From: Pedobacter jejuensis
Lineage (GTDB): Bacteria > Bacteroidota > Bacteroidia > Sphingobacteriales > Sphingobacteriaceae
Reading direction: 5' to 3'
DNA length: 64,000 nt
NCBI RefSeq assembly: GCF_003725795.1
Contig: NZ_RBEE01000045.1
Coordinates: 62,001 to 126,000 of the forward strand
Shown here in pieces: positions 1 through 8,930 of this stretch (its first letter is position 1; each line of letters begins with the position of its first letter). The notes beneath the pieces are model-generated. The model worked only from the letters and a program-made list of their open reading frames with translations, was not told the origin of the DNA and did no database searches. The position numbers were made by a program, and so were the translations under genes.

Positions 1-413
1 ACTTAAATCAGGAAGCTGGAAAAGCCATTCTGTATGGTGGCGTACCGGAAGAAGACGCATTAAAATTTGTGACTCTAAATCCTGCCCGCATGCTTCATAT
101 TGATGATAAAGTAGGAAGTTTAAAACCAGGAAAAGATGCTGATGTGGTAATCTGGTCGGCAGCACCGCTTTCTATTTATGCAAAAGCAGAAAAAACTTTT
201 GTTGATGGCATTGCCTATTGGGATATGGAAAAAGATGCTATAACCATCAAAACGCAACAAGCAGAGAAAGCTCGTTTAATTCAGAAGATGTTGGATAGCA
301 AAAGCAGCGGCGTTCGCACACAACGTCCGTTTGGGAATGCACCACGCCTTTACAATTGCGAAACTTTAGAAGAATATTCAGCAGAATTAAATGAGAAAGA
401 ACATGCAAACTAA
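1..413 (+). CDS. Amidohydrolase, C-terminal part (cut by window edge)
   Basis: The reading frame is open from base 3, so the gene continues to the left of the window; only about 136 C-terminal residues are visible. They carry the typical end of imidazolonepropionase-like amidohydrolases: a TLNPARMLHID stretch, then GSLKPGKDADVVIWS, which forms the small beta-sandwich wrapped around the TIM barrel. The metal-binding part lies outside the window. The gene overlaps the start of a second amidohydrolase, a tandem pair seen often in Bacteroidota, so the two products probably work together in or beyond the periplasm. The substrate cannot be deduced. A GTG at 69 is internal, not the start. Confidence 0.85.
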   Translation, partial: LNQEAGKAILYGGVPEEDALKFVTLNPARMLHIDDKVGSLKPGKDADVVIWSAAPLSIYAKAEKTFVDGIAYWDMEKDAITIKTQQAEKARLIQKMLDSKSSGVRTQRPFGNAPRLYNCETLEEYSAELNEKEHAN

Positions 414-1725
414 CATAAAATATTTACTGGGTTTAGCTTTATCAGCATCAAGTCTGATGTGTTTTGCTCAAGCCAACATATCGCCTGCAAAAAAACAAAC
501 CAAAACCATCGCGATAACTGGCGCAACTGTACATGTAGGCAATGGAACAGTCATCGAAAATGGCACAATCCTTTTTGGTAATGGAAAAATTATATCGGTT
601 ACTGCCGGCGGACAAGTACCACAAGGTGATGTTATGAATATTAATGCGTCTGGAAAACACATTTACCCGGGCTTAATTGCGGCGACAACAAACTTAGGTT
701 TAATCGAAACAGAATCGATAAAAGCAACTTTAGATTATCAGGAAATTGGTGATTACAATTCACACATTCGTTCTATTGTTGCGTATAATACCGATTCGAA
801 AGTTCCGGCTACTTTAAGAAGCAACGGTATTTTGATGGCGCAACCAACACCTCAAGGCGGAACAGTTTCAGGAAGTTCTTCGGTTGTTCAGTTGGATGCC
901 TGGAATTGGGAAGATGCTGCTGTAAAAACAGATGACGCCATGCACATGACCTGGCCAGTTACACCACGTTTTAGAGGAGGATTTGGTGGTTTTGGTAGAG
1001 GCCCGGCTACATCACCAGAATTGCTAAATGAACGTACACAAGCTGCAATTAGTCAACTAAATTCATTTTTTGCAGAAGCCAAAGCGTATTCAGAAATGGG
1101 CAAACCTGAGGTAATTAATAATCGTTTTGATGCCATGAAGAAAGTTTTTTCTGGCGCAGAAAAATTATTTATTGCTGCTGAAAGTCAGAAAGACATCGTT
1201 GCTGCTGTCAACTTTGCCAAAAAATTCGGCATTACTCCGGTAATTACCGGGGCTGATGAAGCTTATTTAGTTATCGATTTCTTAAAAGACAATAACATTT
1301 CTGTTGTGGTTAAACAACCTCATGCTTTACCAAACAATAACGATGATGATGTAAATATGCCATACAAAAATGCTGCTGTTTTAGCAAACGCAGGCTTAAA
1401 TGTAGTACTGAGCATTGATGGTTACTGGCAACAACGCAACCTTCCGTTTATGGCCGGTACGGTTACCGCTTGGGGTTTGGATAAAGAAAAAGCTTTATCA
1501 ACAATTACCCTAAATGCTGCAAAAGCAATGGGTATTGATAAAACTACCGGAAGTATAGAAACCGGAAAAGATGCTACTTTATTTATATCTGCAGGTGATG
1601 CTTTAGACATGAGAACCAATAAAGTTGAGCAGGCTTTTATTCAGGGAAGAGATATTAACCTGGATAATTTGCACAAACAATTGGATAAAAAATTCAGTGA
1701 TAAATATACCGCTGAGAAAAAATAG
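391..1725 (+). CDS. Amidohydrolase-family protein lacking the HxH metal motif
   Basis: This is a 444-residue secreted protein: a basic N-terminus, a hydrophobic core and an Ala-Gln-Ala cleavage region near residue 27 form a signal peptide. The amidohydrolase fold is recognisable from the N-terminal beta-sandwich, PGLIAATTN at 93-101 and the C-terminal TLNAAKAMGID...GSIETGKDATLF. Active members normally have PGxIDxHxH at the first position, giving two metal ligands; here both are absent. The ATG at 391 overlaps the upstream gene by 23 bp; ATG 403 (residue 5) is an alternative start. Either a partner subunit of the upstream enzyme or a divergent enzyme is possible. A terminator-like hairpin follows. 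Confidence 0.85.
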   Translation: MRKNMQTNIKYLLGLALSASSLMCFAQANISPAKKQTKTIAITGATVHVGNGTVIENGTILFGNGKIISVTAGGQVPQGDVMNINASGKHIYPGLIAATTNLGLIETESIKATLDYQEIGDYNSHIRSIVAYNTDSKVPATLRSNGILMAQPTPQGGTVSGSSSVVQLDAWNWEDAAVKTDDAMHMTWPVTPRFRGGFGGFGRGPATSPELLNERTQAAISQLNSFFAEAKAYSEMGKPEVINNRFDAMKKVFSGAEKLFIAAESQKDIVAAVNFAKKFGITPVITGADEAYLVIDFLKDNNISVVVKQPHALPNNNDDDVNMPYKNAAVLANAGLNVVLSIDGYWQQRNLPFMAGTVTAWGLDKEKALSTITLNAAKAMGIDKTTGSIETGKDATLFISAGDALDMRTNKVEQAFIQGRDINLDNLHKQLDKKFSDKYTAEKK

Positions 1726-1743
1726 ATTTGATTTTTCTAATTT

Positions 1744-1784
1744 AAAAAACCTTCATCGATTAGTTTTGATGGAGGTTTTTATTT
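1744..1784 (+). terminator. Terminator after the amidohydrolase pair
   Basis: An A-rich arm with ACCTTCATC pairs with GATGGAGGT across a short loop, with one G-U pair, and is followed by a T run. It sits just after the stop at 1725. Confidence 0.7.
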
Positions 1785-1884
1785 TATAAATTTAAAAACC
1801 AAAAGCTTATCACAAGAACTATTTATTATCTTCTTTAATTTCCTTCTCACTCTTCATTTTCTACAAATTTCAATCAAAAAAACA

Positions 1885-2634
1885 ATGGAAAACCAAATCG
1901 CTAAGATGCAGAAGGAATTATCATTACTAAAATGGTATGCCGTTATTTTAACATTCACCTTTATTGCTAGTGGACTACTTGCCTTCAAAAAATCTGGAAT
2001 GCAACATTTTGAGGAAATATCAGCCGAAAGAATTAACATAGTTGAAAAGAATGGAGCATTGAGAATGGTTATTTCCAATAAAAGCCGTTCGCCTGAAGTA
2101 TTGGCCTACGGTAAAGGCTTTACGCCACCTATTCCCGGCGGAACACGTCCCGGTCTTATTTTCTTTAATGATGAAGGCACTGAAAATGGTGGACTCGTTT
2201 TTATGGGTGGCAAAGACTCTACAGGTAAATATTCTGCCACAGGCCATTTATCTTTCGACCAATACAATCAGAACCAGGTACTTTACCTACAATATGCAGA
2301 TAGTAATGGTGAGCAAAGTACTGGTCTGCATATTGATGATTGGCAAACTTCTCCTCCATTTTGGCAATGGCGGGCAGCTTATAAAAAAGCACAAACACTT
2401 CCCGATGGTAGTGAAAAAGAGGCATTGTTAAAGAAACTGATGGAGCCAAAAAATGGGCAAAAAGCTTACGCCCAACGCGTTTTCGTAGGCAAAGATGAGG
2501 AGAAAACGGCAATGGTTATATTAGCAGATCGTATGGGAAAACCGAGGTTAAAACTACTGGTAGATTCGAATGGAGTAGCTAAATTAAACTTTCTTGACCA
2601 AAATGGTAAAGTAACCTATAGCTTACCTAAATAA
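1885..2634 (+). CDS. Membrane-anchored protein of unknown function
   Basis: The 249-residue product starts with a short charged helix, MENQIAKMQKELSLLK, that could form a coiled coil. A single membrane segment follows at about residues 17-34, then a long soluble part. The soluble part has a beta-rich repeat-like pattern (ERINIVEKNGALRMVISN, then FFNDEGTENGGLVF, and near the C-terminus MAVILADRMGKPRLKLLVD), as if three similar strand-turn-strand blocks were stacked. I do not recognise a named family. It stands alone between hairpins, so the context gives no function. The ATG at 1885 is preferred because the membrane helix follows directly. Confidence 0.75.
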   Translation: MENQIAKMQKELSLLKWYAVILTFTFIASGLLAFKKSGMQHFEEISAERINIVEKNGALRMVISNKSRSPEVLAYGKGFTPPIPGGTRPGLIFFNDEGTENGGLVFMGGKDSTGKYSATGHLSFDQYNQNQVLYLQYADSNGEQSTGLHIDDWQTSPPFWQWRAAYKKAQTLPDGSEKEALLKKLMEPKNGQKAYAQRVFVGKDEEKTAMVILADRMGKPRLKLLVDSNGVAKLNFLDQNGKVTYSLPK

Positions 2635-2718
2635 TCAATCCAATCGGTTTAGAAATATTATTCTTTATCTAATGTAAACCTATATAAAAATGAAACATTG
2701 GGCTTGAATCAACTGACT

Positions 2719-2760
2719 GCAAAATTCCATCGATCAATTTCGATTTTGCTTTTTATTTTA
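2719..2760 (+). terminator. Terminator-like hairpin
   Basis: GCAAAA pairs with TTTTGC and ATCGA with TCGAT around a six-base loop, with a small one-sided bulge, followed by a T-rich run. It ends the unit containing the anchored unknown. Confidence 0.6.
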
Positions 2761-2866
2761 ACATTAAGCCATAAAACCTACAATTTCACAATCATTTCTT
2801 AATCTAAAATCGAACTTCAGTTAACACGGTAACATCAACTTTGCACCATAAAATCAGAAACTAATT

Positions 2867-5800
2867 ATGGTCAAAAATTTACTATTCGCAGTATTAATGC
2901 TGTGTTTTTGTGTTTCTAGTTCCCTAAAAGCACAAACTACGCAAGCATCCATTTCAGGTATCGTAACCGATGAACAAAAGAAACCAATTCCTGGTGCTTC
3001 CGTTCAAGTAAGAAACAATTCCACTGGTTTTACAACCAGAACATCAACCAATGCACAAGGTGAGTACACCTTTAAAGAACTTCCTTTAGGTGGACCTTAT
3101 TCAATCAAAGCGCAATTTGTTGGTTTTGGTGAGCAAACCAGAAGCGGCTATATGTTAAACCTTGGCGATGTGGTAAAAGTTACCATTTCTATGCAAGAAG
3201 CTTCGCAAAATTTAGAAGCGGTGCAAGTGGTGGCATCAGGTTTAAGAAACAAAGTTCAAAACTTTGGTGCTTCAACCGAAATCTCTGCCAAAACAATGAA
3301 TCAATTACCAGTAAATGGTCGTAACTTCTCAAATTTGATGGATTTATCACCATTAAGTCGTGGCGGCGGTATATCTGGTCAATTGGGTTCTTCTACAAAT
3401 TATACTATTGATGGTATGAATGCTAAGAATCCAACATCGGCGGGTAGTACAACCAGCAGAAGTGGTGCGCCTTATTCCATTTCAATTGAGGCAGTGAGAG
3501 AATTTAAAGTGGTTACAAATCAGTACGATGTAACATTAGGTAGAGCGGGTGGTGGTACCGTTACTGCCGTAACAAAATCAGGTACGAATGATATCAGTGG
3601 AAGTGCTTTCGTTTATGGTCGTGCAGATTGGTTAGCCAGTCCTTATGACATCAGAGGTATTAAACGTGATAATGAATTCTCAACTTATCAATATGGATTT
3701 ACATTAGGCGGACCTATCATTAAAGATAAATTACATTATTTTGTAGGTTTAGATCATCAAAAGGATTCCCGCCCGTTAATCATTGCTGATATTAATGGCC
3801 CTGCTGATGAAGCTAGATTTAGAATAACCAATTCTACATTAGCTAATTTCTTGGCAATTGCACAAACAAAATATGGTGTTGCAAACACAGAGCAATACGG
3901 TTCGTTTGATAAAAAACGTGGTTCTGATGCAGCGTTTGCCCGTTTAGACTGGCAAATTAACGACAGAAATTTGTTAACCATTCGTGATAACTATACAAAC
4001 GATAGAAATCCTTTGGGTTTAGCAGATAATACAGCAATTAACTTTTATGAGAGTTATGGTAATGATAAGAATGTTGATAACAGCTTATTGGCTACATTAC
4101 GTTCGACAATTAATAGCAAAGTAACTAACGAATTAAAAGTTCAGCATTTATATACATATCAGGCGAGTACACAAAACGACCAACTTTCGTTTGCAATTCC
4201 AAGAGCAATTGTTGGTAACGTGCAATCTACTTTATCTGACGGTTCTGCTGCAAATACTGCTATTCAAATTGGTGGTCACCGTTTTGGCCAAGAAGGTTTT
4301 ACCAATAACGTTTTCCAATTGGTTGATAACTTCTATTACAACACCGATAAAATCAAATACACATTTGGTGTTGATGTAATGTACACCAATGCAAAATCAC
4401 TTTATGGTAGCGAGGTAAATGGTCGTTTCGAATATACCAATTCTACAACGGCTTCATCATTGCAAAACTTTAATAACTTGGTTCCAAATAGATTCTATCG
4501 TGAAGTTCCACTTGTTGCAGACCCAACCGTTAAAGCTGGAATTTGGAATGTAGCAGCTTATGGCCAAATGCAAACTAAATTGGCTAAAGGCTTAGATTTC
4601 GTTGGAGGTTTACGTGTAGATTATAGTATCTATCCAAAATCGCCTTTAAACCAAGCCTTATTTAATGCTATTGGTGTTAGAACTGATAATGAATTGAAAC
4701 AGTTTTTGGTTCAGCCAAGAATTCAATTTAACTGGGATATCAATGAAAACAGAACAGACTTTGTTCGTTTTGGAGCGGGTATTTTCGGTTCAGATATAAA
4801 TAATTACATGACCATTAATAACCTAACCTTCGATGGTAAACACTTCGCTACCGTTGATGCTTTTGCAGGGGATGTACCAACACCTAACTTTATTGGTTAT
4901 AGAAATGGAACGGTTGCCACGCCAACTTTAACAGCTCAACAAGTTCCTACAATTAATACGTACGCAGAAGACGCAAAGGTGCCGGTGGTTTACAAAGCGA
5001 ATCTTTCATACAGTAAATTACTTACAGATAAATTTAAAGTTGGTATTACTGGCTATGTTACCTTAGGCCGTAACAATTATATGTATGTTGATAGAAATAT
5101 GGCGGCAAACCCATACTTCACTTTACCTAACGAAGCCAACAGAGGTGTATTTGTTCCTATAATACCAGCAAACGGTGCGGCAGATTGGAAAACAGGTCGT
5201 TTAAGTAACGCTTTCGGTCGTGTGTTAGAATTAAACAGCAAGGGTAGAGTAAATCAATTTGCTGTTGTATTAGATGCAACTTGGAATTATTTCAAGGATG
5301 GAGAAATCTCAGCAAGTTATACATACAATGATTCAAAAGATAACACATCTTATAATGGTAACGTAGCCAATACAGCAACTTTATCATTACCTGTGAAAGA
5401 TGACCCAAGAGATTTAAGTAAAATGAGCTATTCTGATAATCATTTCAGAAGTAAAGTTGTTGTTTATGGAACTTTACCAACATTTTATGGCGTTACAATT
5501 GGTGTTCGTTACTCTGGAATTGGCGGCACACGTTACAGTCTATTATCTGGCGTAAATAATAACGGCGATTTTGTTGCTACTAACGATTTAGCTTTCATTT
5601 TCGACCCAAACAACACAAGCGTACCACAAAACATACGTACTGGTTTACAAACTTTACTAAACAACCCGGCCGCGAGTCAAAGTTTAAAAGATTATATCAC
5701 AAAATACGCAGGTCAGATTGCGGAGCGTAATGGTGGTATAAATGATTTCTTTGGTATTGTTGATTTAAGAATAAGCAAAAAGTTTAAGATTTATAAAAAC

Positions 5801-6070
5801 CATACTATTGAAGTTTCCGGAGATGTTTTCAACTTAGGTAACTTACTAAATAAAAAATGGGGTGTAAACGAAACTTTAGGAAGTCAGGCTTTATATGCAT
5901 TAAATGGCACACCTTTAATTGCTGCAACACCAACTACACCAGAAATTCCTGCAGTTCCGAATTACAACGCAACTACAAGATCATTTAATTACCGTGTAAA
6001 TAACGCTGGTATCGTAATCCCATCAGGTAATCCTTGGCAAGCACAAATTGGTTTGAGATACGGATTTTAA
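2867..6070 (+). CDS. TonB-dependent receptor, Oar/SusC-like, with carboxypeptidase-like N-terminal domain
   Basis: This is an outer-membrane importer of 1067 residues driven by TonB. In order: a signal peptide (about 1-22, ending LKAQ); a carboxypeptidase-regulatory-like beta-sandwich (about 26-110, with SGIVTDEQKKPIPGASV); a plug domain from about 130 (LPVNGRNFSNLMDLSP, NYTIDGMNAKN); and a long beta-barrel ending in an aromatic residue (GLRYGF), as outer-membrane proteins do. The sequence resembles the Oar subgroup rather than classical SusC, and no SusD partner lies next to it, so a polysaccharide substrate cannot be claimed. It is flanked by its own terminator and appears to be monocistronic. 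Confidence 0.93.
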   Translation: MVKNLLFAVLMLCFCVSSSLKAQTTQASISGIVTDEQKKPIPGASVQVRNNSTGFTTRTSTNAQGEYTFKELPLGGPYSIKAQFVGFGEQTRSGYMLNLGDVVKVTISMQEASQNLEAVQVVASGLRNKVQNFGASTEISAKTMNQLPVNGRNFSNLMDLSPLSRGGGISGQLGSSTNYTIDGMNAKNPTSAGSTTSRSGAPYSISIEAVREFKVVTNQYDVTLGRAGGGTVTAVTKSGTNDISGSAFVYGRADWLASPYDIRGIKRDNEFSTYQYGFTLGGPIIKDKLHYFVGLDHQKDSRPLIIADINGPADEARFRITNSTLANFLAIAQTKYGVANTEQYGSFDKKRGSDAAFARLDWQINDRNLLTIRDNYTNDRNPLGLADNTAINFYESYGNDKNVDNSLLATLRSTINSKVTNELKVQHLYTYQASTQNDQLSFAIPRAIVGNVQSTLSDGSAANTAIQIGGHRFGQEGFTNNVFQLVDNFYYNTDKIKYTFGVDVMYTNAKSLYGSEVNGRFEYTNSTTASSLQNFNNLVPNRFYREVPLVADPTVKAGIWNVAAYGQMQTKLAKGLDFVGGLRVDYSIYPKSPLNQALFNAIGVRTDNELKQFLVQPRIQFNWDINENRTDFVRFGAGIFGSDINNYMTINNLTFDGKHFATVDAFAGDVPTPNFIGYRNGTVATPTLTAQQVPTINTYAEDAKVPVVYKANLSYSKLLTDKFKVGITGYVTLGRNNYMYVDRNMAANPYFTLPNEANRGVFVPIIPANGAADWKTGRLSNAFGRVLELNSKGRVNQFAVVLDATWNYFKDGEISASYTYNDSKDNTSYNGNVANTATLSLPVKDDPRDLSKMSYSDNHFRSKVVVYGTLPTFYGVTIGVRYSGIGGTRYSLLSGVNNNGDFVATNDLAFIFDPNNTSVPQNIRTGLQTLLNNPAASQSLKDYITKYAGQIAERNGGINDFFGIVDLRISKKFKIYKNHTIEVSGDVFNLGNLLNKKWGVNETLGSQALYALNGTPLIAATPTTPEIPAVPNYNATTRSFNYRVNNAGIVIPSGNPWQAQIGLRYGF

Positions 6071-6107
6071 TATAGAAAGTTACATCTGTATCTTTCTAAA
6101 AAGTCAT

Positions 6108-6148
6108 AAAAAAGGGGAATGGATTTTTATCCGTTCCCTTTTTTTATG
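6108..6148 (+). terminator. Terminator after the TonB-dependent receptor
   Basis: AAAGGGGAA and GGAT on the left pair with ATCC and TTCCCTTT on the right around a short loop, followed by a T run. Confidence 0.8.
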
Positions 6149-6152
6149 TTTG
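6145..6152 (+). promoter_or_regulatory. Minus-7 element for the ABC exporter
   Basis: TATGTTTG is a perfect match to the Bacteroidota -7 consensus TAnnTTTG and lies 22 bp before the ATG at 6175. No clear TTTG is seen at -33. Confidence 0.5.
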
Positions 6153-6174
6153 CATTAACAAACAACAAAACTTA

Positions 6175-7929
6175 ATGGGATTATTATTAGACTACCTGAA
6201 AAACCACAAGTGGATTGTGGCCTTGGCGTTATTGCTTGCAGGTGTAAATATTGGCTTTTCTTTAATGGATCCTTACTTTACCGGTAGGATTTTAGATTTA
6301 TACATTAACAAACGAGCATCATTCACAAGTAAAAGCACATACATCTGGGGCGCTTTAGGTTTCATTGGTTTAGCCATTGGTGCTGCAATGATTTCGCGTA
6401 TTGCTAAAAACTTTCAGGATTATTTTACCAGCGTTATCGTACAAAAAGTTGGCGCCAAAATGTATGCTGATGGTTTGCAGCATTCCTTAAAATTACCATA
6501 TCAGGTTTTTGAAGACCAGCGAAGTGGTGAAACCTTAGGCATTTTACAAAAAGTTAGGTTAGATTCTGAAAAGTTCATCACATCATTTATTAGTGTGCTT
6601 TTTGTAAGCTTAATTGGGATGGTTTTCGTAATTGTTTACTCCGTTTCCATCAGCTATAAGGTAACGTTAGTTTATTTCGCTGCAATTCCAATTATCAGCT
6701 TTGTAAGCTGGTTCCTAAGCAGAAAAATTAAAACCATACAACGCTCTATCGTTGGCGAAACAACTGCGCTTGCAGGTTCAACAACAGAATCTTTAAGGAA
6801 TATCGAATTGGTAAAAAGTTTGGGCTTGGCCGATCAGGAAATTGAACGACTGAACAAAACCACTTACAAAATTTTAGGTTTAGAACTTAAAAAAGTAAAA
6901 TATGTTCGAAGCATGAGCTTTGTTCAGGGCACAACCGTTAACCTGGTAAGGAGTTCTATGATTGTGGTACTATTACTTTTAATTTTCGACAATACCATTT
7001 CTCCCGGACAATACTTCTCTTTTTTGTTTTATTCATTTTTCTTATTTGGTCCGCTGCAAGAATTGGGCAATGTAATTTTAGCCTGGCGAGAGGCTGAAGT
7101 ATCTTTAGGTAATTTCAAAAAGATTTTAAGTACATCGGTTGATAAAAAACCTGCCAACCCAATATCCATTAAAAAGATTAAAGAACTCGCTTTTAAAGAT
7201 GTTAGCTTTAAACACTTAACTGCAAATAGAAATGCACTTGAAAACATTTCCTTCGATACACATAACGGACAAACCATTGCTTTCGTTGGTCCATCGGGTT
7301 CCGGAAAATCTACTTTAGTAAAGCTTTTAGTTGGTTTGTATCCTGCAAGAGATGGCGAAATACTCTACAATGGTACACGAAGTAACGATATTGATTTAGA
7401 TGCCTTACGCGAGAAAATTGGTTTTGTAACTCAAGATACCCAACTATTTTCAGGAACAATTAGAGAAAATTTGCTATTCGTTAATCCAACAGCAACCGAT
7501 GAAGAGTGTTATAAGGTATTGAATCAGGCGGCTTGCCAAACTTTATTAGCTAGAGCCGATAAAGGTTTAGATTCGTTAATTGGCGAAGGTGGCGTTAAAG
7601 TTTCAGGTGGAGAAAAACAACGTTTATCTATTGCAAGGGCATTACTTCGTCAACCTGATATTTTAGTTTTTGATGAGGCTACTTCATCTTTAGATTCTAT
7701 TACAGAAGAAGAAATAACCAAAACAATCAGATCAGTTTCTGATTTGACTGATCACATTACAATTTTAATTGCCCACCGTTTATCAACCATTAAGCATGCC
7801 GATGTGATTTACGTTTTAGAAAAAGGTCATATCATTGAAAAAGGTAACCATGAAGATTTAATTGCTCAAAATGGGTTATATCAGGCCATGTGGCGCCAAC
7901 AAATCGGCGAGAGAATTGTTGAAGCTTAA
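6175..7929 (+). CDS. ABC exporter, fused permease and ATPase
   Basis: This 584-residue half-transporter has a six-helix type IV exporter domain (about 1-320) fused to an ATPase domain. The ATPase has Walker A GPSGSGKST near residue 372, the signature VSGGEKQR, Walker B ILVFDEATSSLD near 500, and the switch histidine in IAHRLSTI. It would work as a homodimer in the inner membrane, pumping a lipid or hydrophobic compound outward. No second half-transporter gene is adjacent, and the neighbours do not reveal the substrate. A small PLDc_N membrane protein follows after 15 bp and is probably co-transcribed. Confidence 0.92.
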   Translation: MGLLLDYLKNHKWIVALALLLAGVNIGFSLMDPYFTGRILDLYINKRASFTSKSTYIWGALGFIGLAIGAAMISRIAKNFQDYFTSVIVQKVGAKMYADGLQHSLKLPYQVFEDQRSGETLGILQKVRLDSEKFITSFISVLFVSLIGMVFVIVYSVSISYKVTLVYFAAIPIISFVSWFLSRKIKTIQRSIVGETTALAGSTTESLRNIELVKSLGLADQEIERLNKTTYKILGLELKKVKYVRSMSFVQGTTVNLVRSSMIVVLLLLIFDNTISPGQYFSFLFYSFFLFGPLQELGNVILAWREAEVSLGNFKKILSTSVDKKPANPISIKKIKELAFKDVSFKHLTANRNALENISFDTHNGQTIAFVGPSGSGKSTLVKLLVGLYPARDGEILYNGTRSNDIDLDALREKIGFVTQDTQLFSGTIRENLLFVNPTATDEECYKVLNQAACQTLLARADKGLDSLIGEGGVKVSGGEKQRLSIARALLRQPDILVFDEATSSLDSITEEEITKTIRSVSDLTDHITILIAHRLSTIKHADVIYVLEKGHIIEKGNHEDLIAQNGLYQAMWRQQIGERIVEA

Positions 7930-7944
7930 TAAATCTTCATCGCA

Positions 7945-8163
7945 ATGGTATTAGCACAAGTAGAAAGCAGCAATCAAATTGCAATTATTATAATTATCGC
8001 AGCCATACTTTGGTTAGCTCTTATAATAATTGCATTGTATCATATTTCAAAAAATGCATCAATGGCATTTCCAGTAAAAGTAATTTGGTTTGTAATCATT
8101 TTACTGGCGCCATTTATAGGTTCATTGGTGTATCTCGTTTGGGGAAGAAATAAAAGTTTTTAA
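7945..8163 (+). CDS. Small PLDc_N-domain membrane protein
   Basis: This 72-residue protein has two membrane helices and the end motif of the PLDc_N family (W...ILLAPFIGSLVYLVWGR). In larger proteins this domain precedes phospholipase D/cardiolipin synthase catalytic domains; on its own it is common in Bacteroidota and its role is unknown. It follows the ABC exporter by 15 bp. Its stop codon borders the first unit of a long tandem repeat. Confidence 0.8.
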   Translation: MVLAQVESSNQIAIIIIIAAILWLALIIIALYHISKNASMAFPVKVIWFVIILLAPFIGSLVYLVWGRNKSF

Positions 8164-8196
8164 TTTTTTTGCCTTAAAGAACAGCCTTGAAAATTT

Positions 8197-8376
8197 GGAA
8201 AGCAATGACAGAAATACTTCGGTTTGTTTCTGCCCCGTTATTCCTCCAAGCGCTATGAAAAATAGCGGCTTTCCGTACTACCGGGTTTAGTTTGCAAGGT
8301 ATTTCGCTTTTTTTAACGTTTTGAATGGCAGACGTAAATAATTATGCTGGGCTGTGTTAATTAAACCTGACTGTAC
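8197..8376 (+). ncRNA. Candidate structured RNA, copy 1
   Basis: GGAAAGC (8197-8203) pairs with GCTTTCC (8268-8274) and encloses two hairpins: CAGAAA/TTTCTG (8209-8232) capped by a C(UUCG)G tetraloop, and CGCTAT/ATAGCG (8251-8267). Next, GTAC...CGGGTTTAG (8275-8290) pairs with TTAAACCTG...GTAC (8361-8376) as a second long-range helix. The UUCG loop occurs on the plus strand only, so that strand is preferred. That it is transcribed is inference. Confidence 0.45.
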
Positions 8377-8566
8377 GAAAATACTTTTTGCTGAACTAAC
8401 GCTTCATTTTTATTGCAGGAATTACCCAAAAAGATTGTAGGGAAGGCAGGATTGACATTAATCTTGCTACTGTAATTGCTTTTCAAATAATTTATATAGA
8501 ATTAACATTCGCTAGAAAACTACTTTTTAATACATCATTATCGTTTAATTTTTACCTTAAAGAATT

Positions 8567-8746
8567 GGAAAGCAATGACAGATATACTTCGGTTTGTTTC
8601 TGCCTCGTTATTCCTCCAAGCGCTATGAAAAATAGCGGCTTTCCGTACTACTGGGTTTAGTTTGCAAGGTATTTCGCTTTTTTTAACGTTTTGAAGGGCA
8701 AACGTAAATAATTATACTGAACTACGTTAATTAAACCTGACTGTAC
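8567..8746 (+). ncRNA. Candidate structured RNA, copy 2
   Basis: The same fold as the upstream copy: closing stem 8567-8573 with 8638-8644, the UUCG hairpin with one changed base giving a U-U mismatch, an unchanged CGCTAT/ATAGCG hairpin, and the long-range helix in which C-G has become U-G (still paired). The pairing regions are better conserved than the linkers. Confidence 0.45.
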
Positions 8747-8930
8747 GAAAATACTTTTTGCTGAACTAACGCTTCATTTTTATTGCAGGAATTACCCAAA
8801 AAGATTGTAGGGAAGGCAGGACTGACATTAATCTGAATACTGTAACTGCTTTTCAAATAATTAATATAGAATTACAATTTTGCTAGAAAAAAAGCTTTTA
8901 ATCCGTGATAACTAATCATGAGACACACAA

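Larger units (their letters stand above)
8196..8904. repeat. Two tandem copies of a ~370-bp non-coding unit
   Basis: Copy 1 runs from about 8196 to 8533 and copy 2 from about 8566 to 8904, offset by 370 bp. By eye about 16 substitutions separate them over the first ~310 bases. The shared 10-mer CCTTAAAGAA lies before each copy (8172-8181 and 8555-8564), with 13 extra bases in copy 1. No reading frame of useful length exists in any frame. This fills most of the gap 8164-8930. Confidence 0.92.

Noticed and set aside
8197-8376. RNase P RNA, tmRNA or 6S RNA as the identity of the repeat
   Set aside because: The conserved cores of RNase P and tmRNA are not found in order, 6S topology differs, and these genes are not expected in tandem.
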